DNA from: Rhodospirillales bacterium
Lineage (GTDB): Bacteria; Pseudomonadota; Alphaproteobacteria; Rhodospirillales; UBA2165
Direction of reading: 5' to 3'
Assembly: GCA_012960465.1 (NCBI GenBank)
Contig: DUBF01000181.1
Location: forward strand, 8,445 to 67,972
DNA: 59,528 nt
Shown piece after piece: positions 1 through 8,653 of this stretch (position 1 is the stretch's first letter; each line of letters begins with the position of its first letter). The notes below the pieces were generated by a model. The model did not search any database. It worked only from the letters and a program-made list of their open reading frames with translations, and had not been told where the DNA came from. The translations under genes and the position numbers were made by a program.

Positions 1-620
1 TTTCCATTTCCAATGCCAACATGCCGCTCTAGTATGGTTACATGCGAGCCATCTTTTGCCACGACTAGATTTCGAGGATGATGGGTTGCATTTCCATCGC
101 CTTGCGATACATATAAGACTTCAATGGGTTTATCCAATTTTACATTTTCAATTAAAACAACAAGCCCATCCTCTATAAATGCCGTATTAAGCGCCAAGAC
201 CGGGAAGTCCTCAACCGAACTAATCTGACCAAGGTAAGGTTTGATCAAAGCTGCCTCGGCAGAAAGAGCCTCGGATAGGGACAATACTTTTATGCCTTCA
301 CCAAGCTGACCAATTGCGGAAAGATCTTTATCAAAGCGACCGTTAACAAACACCAGTCTATGAGTTTCAAGATCTGCCGGTAACCAGCCCAAATCCACTC
401 CATCCAAGTCCAAAGCATTGTTGTTAACATCGCCAATGCCATCGAGCACCTTAAGGCTTGTGTACTTCCATTCCTCAACATTAGGCGTTGGCAGGCCATT
501 GACAGAGAAACTCTCAAGACCATTTTTACGCAATTGGTTAAGCCATGGTTCGGAACAACTAAATTCTACTGCACTATTCTGCTCAATAAAAGTCTGACTA
601 GATTGTGATAGGTTGCTCAT
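1..620 (-). CDS. sufD: SufD, Fe-S cluster assembly scaffold subunit (partial, N-terminal part)
   Basis: The minus-strand frame opens with ATG at 620 and stays open to the window edge, so about 206 N-terminal residues are present and the C-terminal half is cut off. The protein starts MSNLSQSSQTF and carries the SufD-typical segment PTPNVEEWKYTSL near residue 45, followed by a hydrophobic repeat pattern. SufD forms the SufBC2D scaffold that assembles Fe-S clusters in the cytosol. Its start lies 2 nt after the sufC stop, so the two are translationally coupled in the suf operon. Order B-C-D and tight spacing make the call firm; the missing C-terminus cannot be judged. Confidence 0.9.
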   Translation of the reverse strand, partial: MSNLSQSSQTFIEQNSAVEFSCSEPWLNQLRKNGLESFSVNGLPTPNVEEWKYTSLKVLDGIGDVNNNALDLDGVDLGWLPADLETHRLVFVNGRFDKDLSAIGQLGEGIKVLSLSEALSAEAALIKPYLGQISSVEDFPVLALNTAFIEDGLVVLIENVKLDKPIEVLYVSQGDGNATHHPRNLVVAKDGSHVTILERHVGIGNG

Positions 621-622
621 CT

Positions 623-1381
623 CTAAGCCGCCACTTCTGCATAATTTGCATAACCATTTTTTTCTAATTCAATAGCTAGATTTTTATCGCCAGTATCCAC
701 AATTTTTCCATCAGCGAGCACATGCACGACGTCAGGAACAATATAATCGAGTAAACGCTGATAGTGCGTAATCACAAGCATACTCCGTTCTGATGATTTT
801 AATGCAGTTACGCCCTCACCTACGATACGGAGGGCGTCGACATCCAAACCACTATCAGTTTCATCCAATATGGCTAAAGTAGGTTCTAGAACCGCCATTT
901 GTAGTACTTCAGCACGCTTCTTTTCACCACCTGAGAAACCCACATTAACAGCTCGTTTCAACATATCATCGCCAATGTTTAAAATCTTTGTTTGTTGGCG
1001 AACAAACTTGAGAAAATCCATCGCATCAAATTCACTTTCGCCCCGATATTTTCGAACCGAATTTACTGATGCTTTTAGGAAATTCATCGTAGAAACACCT
1101 GGAATTTCTACCGGATATTGAAAAGCCAAGAACACACCTTCGCCGGCGCGTTGTTCAGGCTCCATATCAAGTAAATTTTTACCCTGATAAAGGACAGAAC
1201 CGCTGGTAACCTCGTAACCTTCTCGACCGGCGAGGACATAAGAGAGTGTCGATTTACCGGCTCCATTAGGGCCCATTATTGCATGGACCTCCCCCGACCC
1301 TATAGTCAAGTTAAGACCCTTGAGAATTTCAATTTCACCAACTTTGGCATGGAGATTTTTAATTTCTAACATTAATTTCAT
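623..1381 (-). CDS. sufC: SufC, Fe-S assembly ATPase
   Basis: A 252-residue ABC-type ATPase of the usual SufC length. Visible motifs are Walker A GPNGAGKST (37-45), the signature FSGGEKKR (149-156), Walker B LAILDE (169-174) followed by the SufC-like TDSGLD, and the H-loop histidine near 206. There are no membrane segments, which separates it from transporters. SufC powers the SufBC2D scaffold. It sits 15 nt after sufB and 2 nt before sufD. Two ATGs are possible (1381 and 1372); neither has a strong ribosome-binding site, and the longer form is reported here. Confidence 0.96.
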   Translation of the reverse strand: MKLMLEIKNLHAKVGEIEILKGLNLTIGSGEVHAIMGPNGAGKSTLSYVLAGREGYEVTSGSVLYQGKNLLDMEPEQRAGEGVFLAFQYPVEIPGVSTMNFLKASVNSVRKYRGESEFDAMDFLKFVRQQTKILNIGDDMLKRAVNVGFSGGEKKRAEVLQMAVLEPTLAILDETDSGLDVDALRIVGEGVTALKSSERSMLVITHYQRLLDYIVPDVVHVLADGKIVDTGDKNLAIELEKNGYANYAEVAA

Positions 1382-1396
1382 TCTTTCTAATAAACT

Positions 1397-2857
1397 TTAA
1401 CCGACACTACCTTCTAAACTAATCCCAACGAGTTTCTGAGCTTCAACGGCAAACTCCATAGGAAGCTCCTGCATTACATCACGACAGAAACCGTTAACTA
1501 TTAAAGCAACAGCATCTTCTTCTGAAATACCACGTTGACGACAATAAAATAATTGATCATCGGCAATTTTAGACGTTGTCGCCTCATGTTCAATCTTTGC
1601 TGATTTATTCCGGCTTTCGATGTAAGGTACGGTATGCGCCCCACATTCCTTACCTATTAATAACGAGTCGCATTGGGTATAATTTCTCGACCCCTCTGCC
1701 TTCGGCATCATTTTAACAAGCCCTCGATACGTGCTTTGTGATTTACCCGCTGAAATACCCTTCGCAATGATCTTAGAACTCGTATTTTTACCAAGATGGA
1801 TCATTTTAGTACCAGTATCGGCTTGTTGATAATTATTGGTAATAGCTACTGAATAAAACTCGCCGACTGAATTATCTCCTTGCAAAATACAACTTGGATA
1901 TTTCCAAGTAATAGCTGAGCCTGTTTCAACCTGCGTCCACGATACCTTGGCATTCCGACCTCGGCATGCGGCACGCTTAGTAACAAAATTATAAATACCA
2001 CCAACGCCATTTTCATCGCCTGGATACCAATTTTGCACGGTGGAATATTTTATATCGGCATCATCGAGGATAACCAACTCTACAACGGCAGCATGAAGTT
2101 GATTTTCATCACGCATAGGTGCTGTGCAGCCTTCAAGATAACTCACCTTGGACCCTGCATCAGCAATTATGAGTGTACGTTCAAATTGCCCTGTATTTGA
2201 CGCGTTAATCCGAAAATAAGTTGAGAGCTCCATTGGGCAATTGACACCCTTTGGTATATAAACAAAAGAACCATCTGTAAAAACGGCGGAATTTAGAGTG
2301 GCAAAATAATTGTCAGAATAAGGAACAACGGAACCCAGATATTGCTTCACTAAGTCTGGATATTCTTTAACAGCTTCTGAAATTGGGCAAAATATTACAC
2401 CTTCCTTTGATAAAGCCTCTTTAAAGGTTGTAGCAACGGAAACACTATCAAACACAGCATCGACTGCAACGTTTTTAACCCCAGCCAGAACCTCTTGTTC
2501 ATGGAGCGGGATCCCCAGCTTTTTGTACGTATCCAATATTTCTGGATCGATGTCTTCAAGGCTCTCTGGTCCATCATCCGCTGATTTTGGCGCGGAATAG
2601 TAGTATGCGTCTTGATAATCAATTGGCGGATAACCTACCTTAGCCCAATCTGGTTCTTTCATAGTCAACCAATGTGAATATGCCTTCAATCGCCACTCAA
2701 GCAACCAATCCGGCTCTTCCTTTTTAGCAGAAATATAACGGATAATGCCTTCGTTAAGACCCTTAGGAGCTTGATCCGTCTCAATATCGGTCACAAAGCC
2801 ATACTTGTATTTTTCAACTAATTCAACTTGATCAACTGTTTCTGTAACCGCTGCCAT
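1397..2857 (-). CDS. sufB: SufB, Fe-S cluster assembly protein
   Basis: A 486-residue SufB of normal length, without intein. The N-terminal region shows the SufB segment [15 protein letters not shown], and the C-terminal half holds the conserved core with [15 protein letters not shown] near the end. SufB is the main scaffold subunit on which clusters are built with sulfur supplied by a cysteine desulfurase. The gene lies 17 nt after the upstream desulfurase gene and 15 nt before sufC, all on the minus strand. Start is ATG at 2857. The family and context agree, so doubt is minimal. Confidence 0.96.
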   Translation of the reverse strand: MAAVTETVDQVELVEKYKYGFVTDIETDQAPKGLNEGIIRYISAKKEEPDWLLEWRLKAYSHWLTMKEPDWAKVGYPPIDYQDAYYYSAPKSADDGPESLEDIDPEILDTYKKLGIPLHEQEVLAGVKNVAVDAVFDSVSVATTFKEALSKEGVIFCPISEAVKEYPDLVKQYLGSVVPYSDNYFATLNSAVFTDGSFVYIPKGVNCPMELSTYFRINASNTGQFERTLIIADAGSKVSYLEGCTAPMRDENQLHAAVVELVILDDADIKYSTVQNWYPGDENGVGGIYNFVTKRAACRGRNAKVSWTQVETGSAITWKYPSCILQGDNSVGEFYSVAITNNYQQADTGTKMIHLGKNTSSKIIAKGISAGKSQSTYRGLVKMMPKAEGSRNYTQCDSLLIGKECGAHTVPYIESRNKSAKIEHEATTSKIADDQLFYCRQRGISEEDAVALIVNGFCRDVMQELPMEFAVEAQKLVGISLEGSVG

Positions 2858-2874
2858 TTATTTTACTCTGTTCT

Positions 2875-4068
2875 TTATTCTGCCGCATTTACCGACAACA
2901 CCTGCCGGTTTTTACGTATGTTTCTAATTTCCTCAATCAGCCGGTTAGCTGCGTAATTAACTTCTTCCTGAAGTGTAAATCGTCCAAGTCCAATCCTTAA
3001 GCTACTTTCCGCCAAATCGGTGGTTAGCCCGATAGCATCTAGAACATAAGATGCTTTTGCCGAAGCCGATGTACACGCAGACCCTGAAGAAACCGCTAAA
3101 TCAGGCAACGCAGCCATCAAGCTTTCTGCATCCACACCTTCAACACTGATGTTCAAATTACCAGGGATACGCTGTTTCATACCCCCATTTACGTGGACCC
3201 CAAATAAGTTGTTATTTAAGGTGGTCAATAGTTCATCTCGCATTTGCCTCAAGCGTTTTGCTTCACCCTCAACCTCTATCGCAGCCAATTCACATGTTTT
3301 ACCAAATCCTACACAAAGTGGTGCTGGCAGAGTTCCTGGTCGGATAGATTTTTCTTGTCCGCCGCCACTAAATAACGGTTTAATTTTAACTCTAGGTTTT
3401 TTGGTTAGGTACAGTGCTCCACATCCCATGGGCCCATAAACCTTGTGACCGGTTATACTCATAAGGTCTACGTTCATGGCCTTTACATCTAATGACATTT
3501 TACCCAGCGCCTGGGCAGCATCTGTATGTAAAAGAACTTCATGCTGATGGCATAATTCTCCTATTTCAGCTATTGGCTGCACAGTACCAATCTCATTTTG
3601 TACAGTCATAACCGAGACCAATAAAGTATCATCAGTAATAGCATCTTTAAGATTATCAAGATCTATTAAGCCATCAGAACCTACTTCTAAAAAGGTAACA
3701 CGCGTCCCCTCGCTTGCTAGGTCATGAGCAGAGTCTAAAATACAGGGATGCTCTGTGACACACGTAACTATATGGTTTTTTTTCTCTCGATAAAAACGAG
3801 TAGCACCTTTCAGCGCGATATTGTTAGCCTCTGTTGCACCTGATGTGAAATAAATTTCCTCTGGCGACGCGCCTATAGAATCAGCAACTTGTCCGCGTGC
3901 TAACTCGACGGCGTCAGCCGCTTCCCATCCATAATAATGACTGCCAGAATGTGGGTTACCAAAGCTCTTATTGAAATAAGGTAACATCGCCTCAACAACA
4001 CGGGGATCGGTCTGTGTAGTCGCATGATTATCTAAATAAACTGGTCTACTTAGTTTCTTATCTGACAC
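2875..4068 (-). CDS. iscS: Class I cysteine desulfurase (IscS-type)
   Basis: A 397-residue PLP enzyme that removes sulfur from L-cysteine and holds it as a persulfide. The N-terminus has VYLDNHATTQTDPRVVEAM, the PLP lysine is in SITGHKVYGP, and the active cysteine is in SSGSACTSAS, the long-loop class I form rather than the SufS class II form. It lies 2 nt downstream of another cysteine desulfurase gene and directly before sufB. The likely role is sulfur donor to SufBCD and possibly to tRNA thiolation. Which of the two desulfurases serves SufBCD cannot be told from sequence. Confidence 0.9.
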   Translation of the reverse strand: MSDKKLSRPVYLDNHATTQTDPRVVEAMLPYFNKSFGNPHSGSHYYGWEAADAVELARGQVADSIGASPEEIYFTSGATEANNIALKGATRFYREKKNHIVTCVTEHPCILDSAHDLASEGTRVTFLEVGSDGLIDLDNLKDAITDDTLLVSVMTVQNEIGTVQPIAEIGELCHQHEVLLHTDAAQALGKMSLDVKAMNVDLMSITGHKVYGPMGCGALYLTKKPRVKIKPLFSGGGQEKSIRPGTLPAPLCVGFGKTCELAAIEVEGEAKRLRQMRDELLTTLNNNLFGVHVNGGMKQRIPGNLNISVEGVDAESLMAALPDLAVSSGSACTSASAKASYVLDAIGLTTDLAESSLRIGLGRFTLQEEVNYAANRLIEEIRNIRKNRQVLSVNAAE

Positions 4069-4070
4069 TA

Positions 4071-5192
4071 TTAGGCAACTTTCATCAACTTATCGGCATT
4101 TGTACTTGAATACATTTTCTCCCACTCACTGATAAAATAATCAACATCCTGCATGGTGTTTCCGTTACCAAGACTTATCCTAATCACATTTGAAGCGACC
4201 CCATCATCAACGCCCATAGCCCTCAAGACGTGCGAAGCCTGAACCTTACCTGAGGAGCAAGCAGAACCCGCACTAATCATGATACCTTTAAGGTCAAATT
4301 TGATAACTTGCGTTTCATTACTTAGGCCAGGCATGAAAATACAACTTGTATTAGGGAGCCGATCAACATTTTCCCCAAATACAATCGCCTCCGGTGCAAT
4401 TTGTTTAATAGATGCCTCCAATGCGTCCCGTAGTTCTCTGATCTTAGTAACATGAGCCAAGTCGCCGATATTCTCTGACGCAACACCGAAACCAGCGATG
4501 CCTGGGAGATTTTCGGTGCCGGCTCGGCGACCCCGTTCCTGACCTCCACCTCGCATGAAAGGATCAAATGGTACTTCTTCATTTACAATCAAGGCACCAA
4601 CACCCTGAGGGCCGCCAATTTTATGGGCCGATAAACTAATAAAATCTACTCCAAGCGTTGACTTATCAAATTTAATCTTGCCACAAGCTTGTATCGCATC
4701 CGTATGGACCAATGCCCCATATTTTTTTGCAACTTTCGAGACTTTAGCGACAGGTTGAATAACTCCGGTTTCATTATTTGCCAACATCACAGAAACTAAA
4801 ATTTGACCATGAGTTTTATCAAGTCGCTCTTCAAGAGCATCTATATCAATCAAACCATTTCGATCCACCCTAAGCTGCTCAATATTATCTGTTGCACCTA
4901 ACACGGAACCGTGTTCAACCGAGGAAGCCATAATGTGTTTACATTTTATCCCACGAAAAACCAAATTATTAGCTTCCGTACCGCCACTTGTAAAAACAAC
5001 CTCGGACGCCCCTACGCCAGCGAGCCTTGCGATCTTGTCACGTGCCTCTTCAATCTTTTGACGTGCTAACCGACCGGAACTATGAACAGAAGAGGGATTG
5101 CCGCCGAGCGCCAAAGTATCGGAAATAATACTAGCAACGTCAGCCGTAATTGGTGTCGTCGCATTATGATCAAAGTAAACAAATTGCTTCAT
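4071..5192 (-). CDS. Second class I cysteine desulfurase (NifS/IscS-type)
   Basis: A 373-residue aminotransferase class V protein clearly related to its downstream neighbour but divergent. It starts MKQFVYFDHNATTPI, has the PLP lysine in SLSAHKIGGPQ, and the active cysteine in SAGSACSSGKVQASH. It is slightly shorter at the C-terminus than typical IscS. The gene lies 15 nt after iscR and 2 nt before the next desulfurase gene, so both are co-transcribed. All catalytic residues look intact, so it should be an active cysteine desulfurase; its specific acceptor is unknown. Tandem class I desulfurases ahead of sufB are also known from other alphaproteobacteria. Confidence 0.88.
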   Translation of the reverse strand: MKQFVYFDHNATTPITADVASIISDTLALGGNPSSVHSSGRLARQKIEEARDKIARLAGVGASEVVFTSGGTEANNLVFRGIKCKHIMASSVEHGSVLGATDNIEQLRVDRNGLIDIDALEERLDKTHGQILVSVMLANNETGVIQPVAKVSKVAKKYGALVHTDAIQACGKIKFDKSTLGVDFISLSAHKIGGPQGVGALIVNEEVPFDPFMRGGGQERGRRAGTENLPGIAGFGVASENIGDLAHVTKIRELRDALEASIKQIAPEAIVFGENVDRLPNTSCIFMPGLSNETQVIKFDLKGIMISAGSACSSGKVQASHVLRAMGVDDGVASNVIRISLGNGNTMQDVDYFISEWEKMYSSTNADKLMKVA

Positions 5193-5207
5193 TAAAATCT
5201 TTCCAAC

Positions 5208-5714
5208 TCACTCTGTAGCGCTATAACCAGTTTCCGGTACGCCGGATGCATTACAATCTGTGATAAAATTCGATGGAAATAAATGCCTCCCACTTGTACC
5301 AATAATCCTATTTTCAACAACATCCGCTAATGAGATAGAACTCAAATATAAAGAAATCTGGTTACCCAGTTCAGACCATAAATCGTGGGTGAGGCAGCGT
5401 GAATTATCAGCCGTACAACCTTTCGGTGAGCCTATTGAACAGCGAGTTGTCTGAATTGGCTCATCTACGGCGATAATGATATCGAATATTTTGATTTGAT
5501 CGGCTTCGCGCGCCAATAAATAACCGCCGCCTGGCCCGCGAACAGATTTCACTTGCGCTCCTTTACGTAATTTACCAAATAACTGCTCCAGATATGAAAC
5601 CGAAATATCTTGCCTGAGCCCAATGTCTATTAGCGCAACGGGCGTGTCCGTATTTTGACAGGCCAAATCAACCATTGCCATTACCGCATATCTACCTTTG
5701 GTACTAAGTTTCAA
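5208..5714 (-). CDS. iscR: IscR-type Rrf2 family Fe-S regulator
   Basis: A 168-residue winged-helix repressor/activator. It starts MKLSTKGRYAVMAM as IscR proteins do, with the wing segment VRGPGGGYLLAR near 58-69. Candidate [2Fe-2S] ligands are C92, C100 and C107 plus H110 (RCLTHDLW), matching the three-cysteine, one-histidine set of E. coli IscR. Some alphaproteobacterial IscRs lack this set, so the ligand spacing is informative. The start codon is TTG, 9 nt after a clear AAAGGAG ribosome-binding site. It lies 64 nt downstream of cysE and leads the suf genes; an IscR-like box is found upstream of cysE. Confidence 0.93.
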   Translation of the reverse strand: MKLSTKGRYAVMAMVDLACQNTDTPVALIDIGLRQDISVSYLEQLFGKLRKGAQVKSVRGPGGGYLLAREADQIKIFDIIIAVDEPIQTTRCSIGSPKGCTADNSRCLTHDLWSELGNQISLYLSSISLADVVENRIIGTSGRHLFPSNFITDCNASGVPETGYSATE

Positions 5715-5778
5715 AGTTTTTCTCCTTTTGACATTTTCCCATTTAGAAAATTTTCAAACTCATTTTAATTACCAGATG

Positions 5779-6492
5779 TCACTGCTTTTTTTCTTTTTCA
5801 TTCTCTATTTCAGCATTTCTGTTTGTTAATTCGGTCTCTAACTCGACCACCCGTTCTCCTAGTACATTTAGTTGATTACGTAAGCTCTCAAAGCTACGCG
5901 CGACTGGATCCGGCAGACCCTCAATTGGCGTACCATAGGCACAGAATTCATCTTCAAGCGACTTGTCCCTTCCCATTACAATTTTAGCAGGAATACCAAC
6001 CATTGTAGCACCTTGAGGTACATCTTGCAGAACAACAGCATTTGCGCCTATACGAGCACCGTTACCAACATTCAAAGGGCCTAAAACTTGAGCGCCAGAA
6101 CCAATAATGACTCCATCTCCAATTGTCGGGTGCCGTTTACCTTTTTCCAGTGAAGTTCCACCCAATGTAACCCCTTGATAAAGTGTGACATCATCTCCAA
6201 CCTTGGAAGTTTCTCCAACCACAACGCCCATACCATGATCAATAAAAAATCGTTGACCAATTTCAGCACCCGGATGAATTTCTACACCTGTTACAAAACG
6301 ACCTAAATTAGAAATCAGGCGGCCCATAAGATAAAAATTTCTTCGCCATGCAAGGTTTGCAAACCTATAAAATAGGATTGAATGATAACCGGGATAACAC
6401 AGGATAACTTCAATGCGAGAGCGAGCAGCTGGATCACGAACCATGTAAGAATCTATATCTCCAGTTAAGCGACCAAAAAAAGTATCATTCAT
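5779..6492 (-). CDS. cysE: Serine O-acetyltransferase CysE
   Basis: A 237-residue left-handed beta-helix acetyltransferase that makes O-acetyl-L-serine from serine and acetyl-CoA, the first step of cysteine synthesis. The catalytic region is visible as [13 protein letters not shown] and [16 protein letters not shown], followed by hexapeptide repeats ([13 protein letters not shown]). It lacks part of the N-terminal helical domain of the 273-residue E. coli enzyme, as many bacterial short forms do. The C-terminal 40 residues are charged and coiled-coil-like. It is the first gene of the cysE-iscR-suf block; its promoter overlaps an IscR-type box. Confidence 0.93.
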   Translation of the reverse strand: MNDTFFGRLTGDIDSYMVRDPAARSRIEVILCYPGYHSILFYRFANLAWRRNFYLMGRLISNLGRFVTGVEIHPGAEIGQRFFIDHGMGVVVGETSKVGDDVTLYQGVTLGGTSLEKGKRHPTIGDGVIIGSGAQVLGPLNVGNGARIGANAVVLQDVPQGATMVGIPAKIVMGRDKSLEDEFCAYGTPIEGLPDPVARSFESLRNQLNVLGERVVELETELTNRNAEIENEKEKKQ

Positions 6493-6588
6493 TGTATTAA
6501 TTTCCGTGCATTAATTCGTTTAACGTACTAAAAAGCTCTTTTGAAAGATAAAAGTGAATAAACTAGCGATTTTGTACGCTGTATACAG

Positions 6589-6617
6589 TATATAGTTTTC
6601 CTGATTATATTAGTCAA
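6589..6617 (-). promoter_or_regulatory. Sigma-70-type promoter of cysE-iscR-suf
   Basis: Read on the minus strand, the -35 box is TTGACT (6612-6617) and the -10 box TATATA (6589-6594), separated by exactly 17 nt. Transcription would start near 6582, giving a leader of about 90 nt before the cysE ATG at 6492. The assignment is from match to consensus and spacing only. Confidence 0.65.
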
Positions 6618-6621
6618 GTAT
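6597..6621. promoter_or_regulatory. IscR type-1-like operator
   Basis: A 25-bp imperfect dyad whose right half AGTCAAGTAT matches the E. coli IscR type-1 consensus right half fully, and whose left half TTTCCTGATT matches at most positions; by my count 22 of 25 positions fit the consensus (ATASYYGACT, five W-rich bases, AGTCRRSTAT). It covers the -35 box of the cysE promoter, so a bound IscR would block polymerase. That fits negative autoregulation by Fe-S-loaded IscR encoded two genes in. Confidence 0.65.
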
Positions 6622-6716
6622 TATGAGAAAATAGAATTAATAAGCCATATTATACCATAGTAAACAACTGTTAAATACACCTCTAACCCAGTTTTAATTG
6701 GCAAATTAGTAGAACC

Positions 6717-7406
6717 ATGACGGACGTAATTTTTAATGGACCTGATGGGCGCTTAGAAGGCCGCTATCATCAAAGTAAACTAGCTGACGCGCCGATTGCA
6801 ATTGTTCTTCATCCCCACCCTCTTCATGGTGGTAATATGAATAATCGCATTATATATACCATGTATAACGCCTTTGTAGACAGAGGCTTTTCAGTCTTAC
6901 GATTTAATTTTCGGGGTGTCGGACGCTCCCAAGGCGTTTTTGATGGTGGTATTGGAGAATTGAGTGATGCAGCATATGCCTTTGACTGGATGCAACAATT
7001 CAACAAAAATAGCCGTTCTTGCTGGATTGGAGGTTATTCTTTTGGTGCATTAATCTCTATGCAATTAATGATGCGGCGACCCGAAATTGAAGGTTTCATA
7101 TCTATCTCGCCACCAGCAAATACCGAGGATTTCTCTTTCCTTGCGCCCTGCCCTTCATGTGGCCTAATTTCCCACGGCGATGCTGATAATTTGATACCGA
7201 TTGAAGCTGCGTCAAAACTAGCTTCTAAACTTGGAACTCAAAAAAATATCGAAATTGAATTTACAGCTATAAAAGGTGCGGACCACTTTTATAAAAATAA
7301 GATAAATCTTTTAAATACAGAAATTTGCCGATATTTGGATGAATCACTTTCGTCCGAAAAAGAAAAAAAATCTATGAAAATAACAACAAAAAAGAAAAAG
7401 AAATAA
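6717..7406 (+). CDS. Alpha/beta hydrolase (COG2945-like)
   Basis: A 229-residue serine hydrolase fold. The N-terminus has ALVLHPHP-like HPHPLHGGNM (oxyanion region), the nucleophile serine lies in GGYSFGA, the acid in ISHGDADNLIP and the histidine in KGADHFY. No signal peptide is seen, so it is probably cytosolic. The substrate is unknown. The last 20 residues are an unusual lysine-rich tail ending in KKKKK, coded by an A-rich stretch. The gene is divergent from cysE and ends 5 bp from the convergent anmK stop. Such hydrolases are often found next to suf genes in alphaproteobacteria, so a link to Fe-S metabolism is possible but not shown. Confidence 0.8.
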   Translation: MTDVIFNGPDGRLEGRYHQSKLADAPIAIVLHPHPLHGGNMNNRIIYTMYNAFVDRGFSVLRFNFRGVGRSQGVFDGGIGELSDAAYAFDWMQQFNKNSRSCWIGGYSFGALISMQLMMRRPEIEGFISISPPANTEDFSFLAPCPSCGLISHGDADNLIPIEAASKLASKLGTQKNIEIEFTAIKGADHFYKNKINLLNTEICRYLDESLSSEKEKKSMKITTKKKKK

Positions 7407-7411
7407 ACATA

Positions 7412-8494
7412 TTATTGACGATAAATATCACCACCTGTAAGTTCTTTAGGTACGCCCGTAGTATTGGGAAAGCTTAACGGTAAATTTAAAAGGGAGCGAA
7501 CGGCTAAAAAAGCAAAGGCTTGTGCTTCCAAGGCATCACCATTCCAACCAACCTCTTCAACTGGTATCACTCTAGTCCCAAGACATTTTGATAGCTCACC
7601 CATCATATATGAATTGTGACGGCCACCACCAGTTATCAACCACCGTTGCACAGGCTGAGGAAAATATTCTAAAGATCGGACTATAGTTTCAGTTGTAAAA
7701 GCGACTAGTGTTGCAGCCGCATCTTCGACTAACAAATTCTCAACATTCAAAAAATCAAATTCATTCCGATCAAGGGACTTTGGAGGCATTTTACTAAAGT
7801 ACGGATCATTCAACAAATTAGCTAAAACTTCTTCATTAACTCGCCCCTGCCGAGCAATTTCACCATCTTTATCAAAAGATGCACCTACCTTTTGTTTTAT
7901 AAAATCATCGATCAGTGCGTTACCTGGTCCAGTATCGAACGCGAGCAAGCACTCATCGCTAATAAAACTTACGTTTGCTACACCGCCAATATTAACAATC
8001 ACAGTGGGATCCGAGAACTTCCTAGCTAACGCCTGATGATAGATAGGGGCAAGGGGGGCCCCCTGGCCACCAGCGGCAATATCAGCACTTCTAAAGTTAT
8101 TAACAACCGAAGTGCCAAGCAGTTTTGCCAATAATGCACCATCACCAATTTGTAATGTGAAACCTTTTTTCGCATCATGATGAATTGTCTGGCCGTGGAA
8201 ACCAACAATATCAATTTCTGATCTTATATAGCCATGTTTATAAAATAAATCCTCAACGAGTGCCGCATGCAAACATGTAAGATCTTTTTGTAGCAGGTGC
8301 GATACATCTCTTTTACCGAGTTCCCTCCTTAAACGATTTCTGAATTCTTGGCTATACGGCTTTGATACGAAAGGTCCAAAATAATCAACAGATTGACCAT
8401 CAGTTTTTATAATAGCAGCATCAATTCCGTCTAAAGAAGTTCCACTCATCAACCCAAGAGCTGTATATATTTTTTGCTTAATCATAAATTCCAC
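7412..8494 (-). CDS. anmK: Anhydro-N-acetylmuramic acid kinase
   Basis: A 360-residue sugar kinase of the ASKHA fold that converts anhydroMurNAc from cell-wall turnover to MurNAc-6-phosphate. The N-terminal phosphate loop is LGLMSGTSLDGIDAA, the mid-region has GFHGQTIHH and VNIGGVANVSF, then AFDTGPGNALID, and a C-terminal ITGGGRHN. All are AnmK hallmarks and the length is normal. Start is GTG at 8494 or ATG at 8485. It is divergent from tyrS, a pairing seen in other alphaproteobacteria. Confidence 0.94.
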   Translation of the reverse strand: MEFMIKQKIYTALGLMSGTSLDGIDAAIIKTDGQSVDYFGPFVSKPYSQEFRNRLRRELGKRDVSHLLQKDLTCLHAALVEDLFYKHGYIRSEIDIVGFHGQTIHHDAKKGFTLQIGDGALLAKLLGTSVVNNFRSADIAAGGQGAPLAPIYHQALARKFSDPTVIVNIGGVANVSFISDECLLAFDTGPGNALIDDFIKQKVGASFDKDGEIARQGRVNEEVLANLLNDPYFSKMPPKSLDRNEFDFLNVENLLVEDAAATLVAFTTETIVRSLEYFPQPVQRWLITGGGRHNSYMMGELSKCLGTRVIPVEEVGWNGDALEAQAFAFLAVRSLLNLPLSFPNTTGVPKELTGGDIYRQ

Positions 8495-8653
8495 AAATTT
8501 AAACTATTTTCTTGAGCACAAAAAAATTACATATAGCAAATAATTGTAGCGCAAGCATGATTATGCTAAATGACCCAAGTAAAATAATTGGCTAAAGATA
8601 GCCTTAACCTTAACTAGTATTTCATATTTTGCAGTGAGAGTACCAAATAAATC

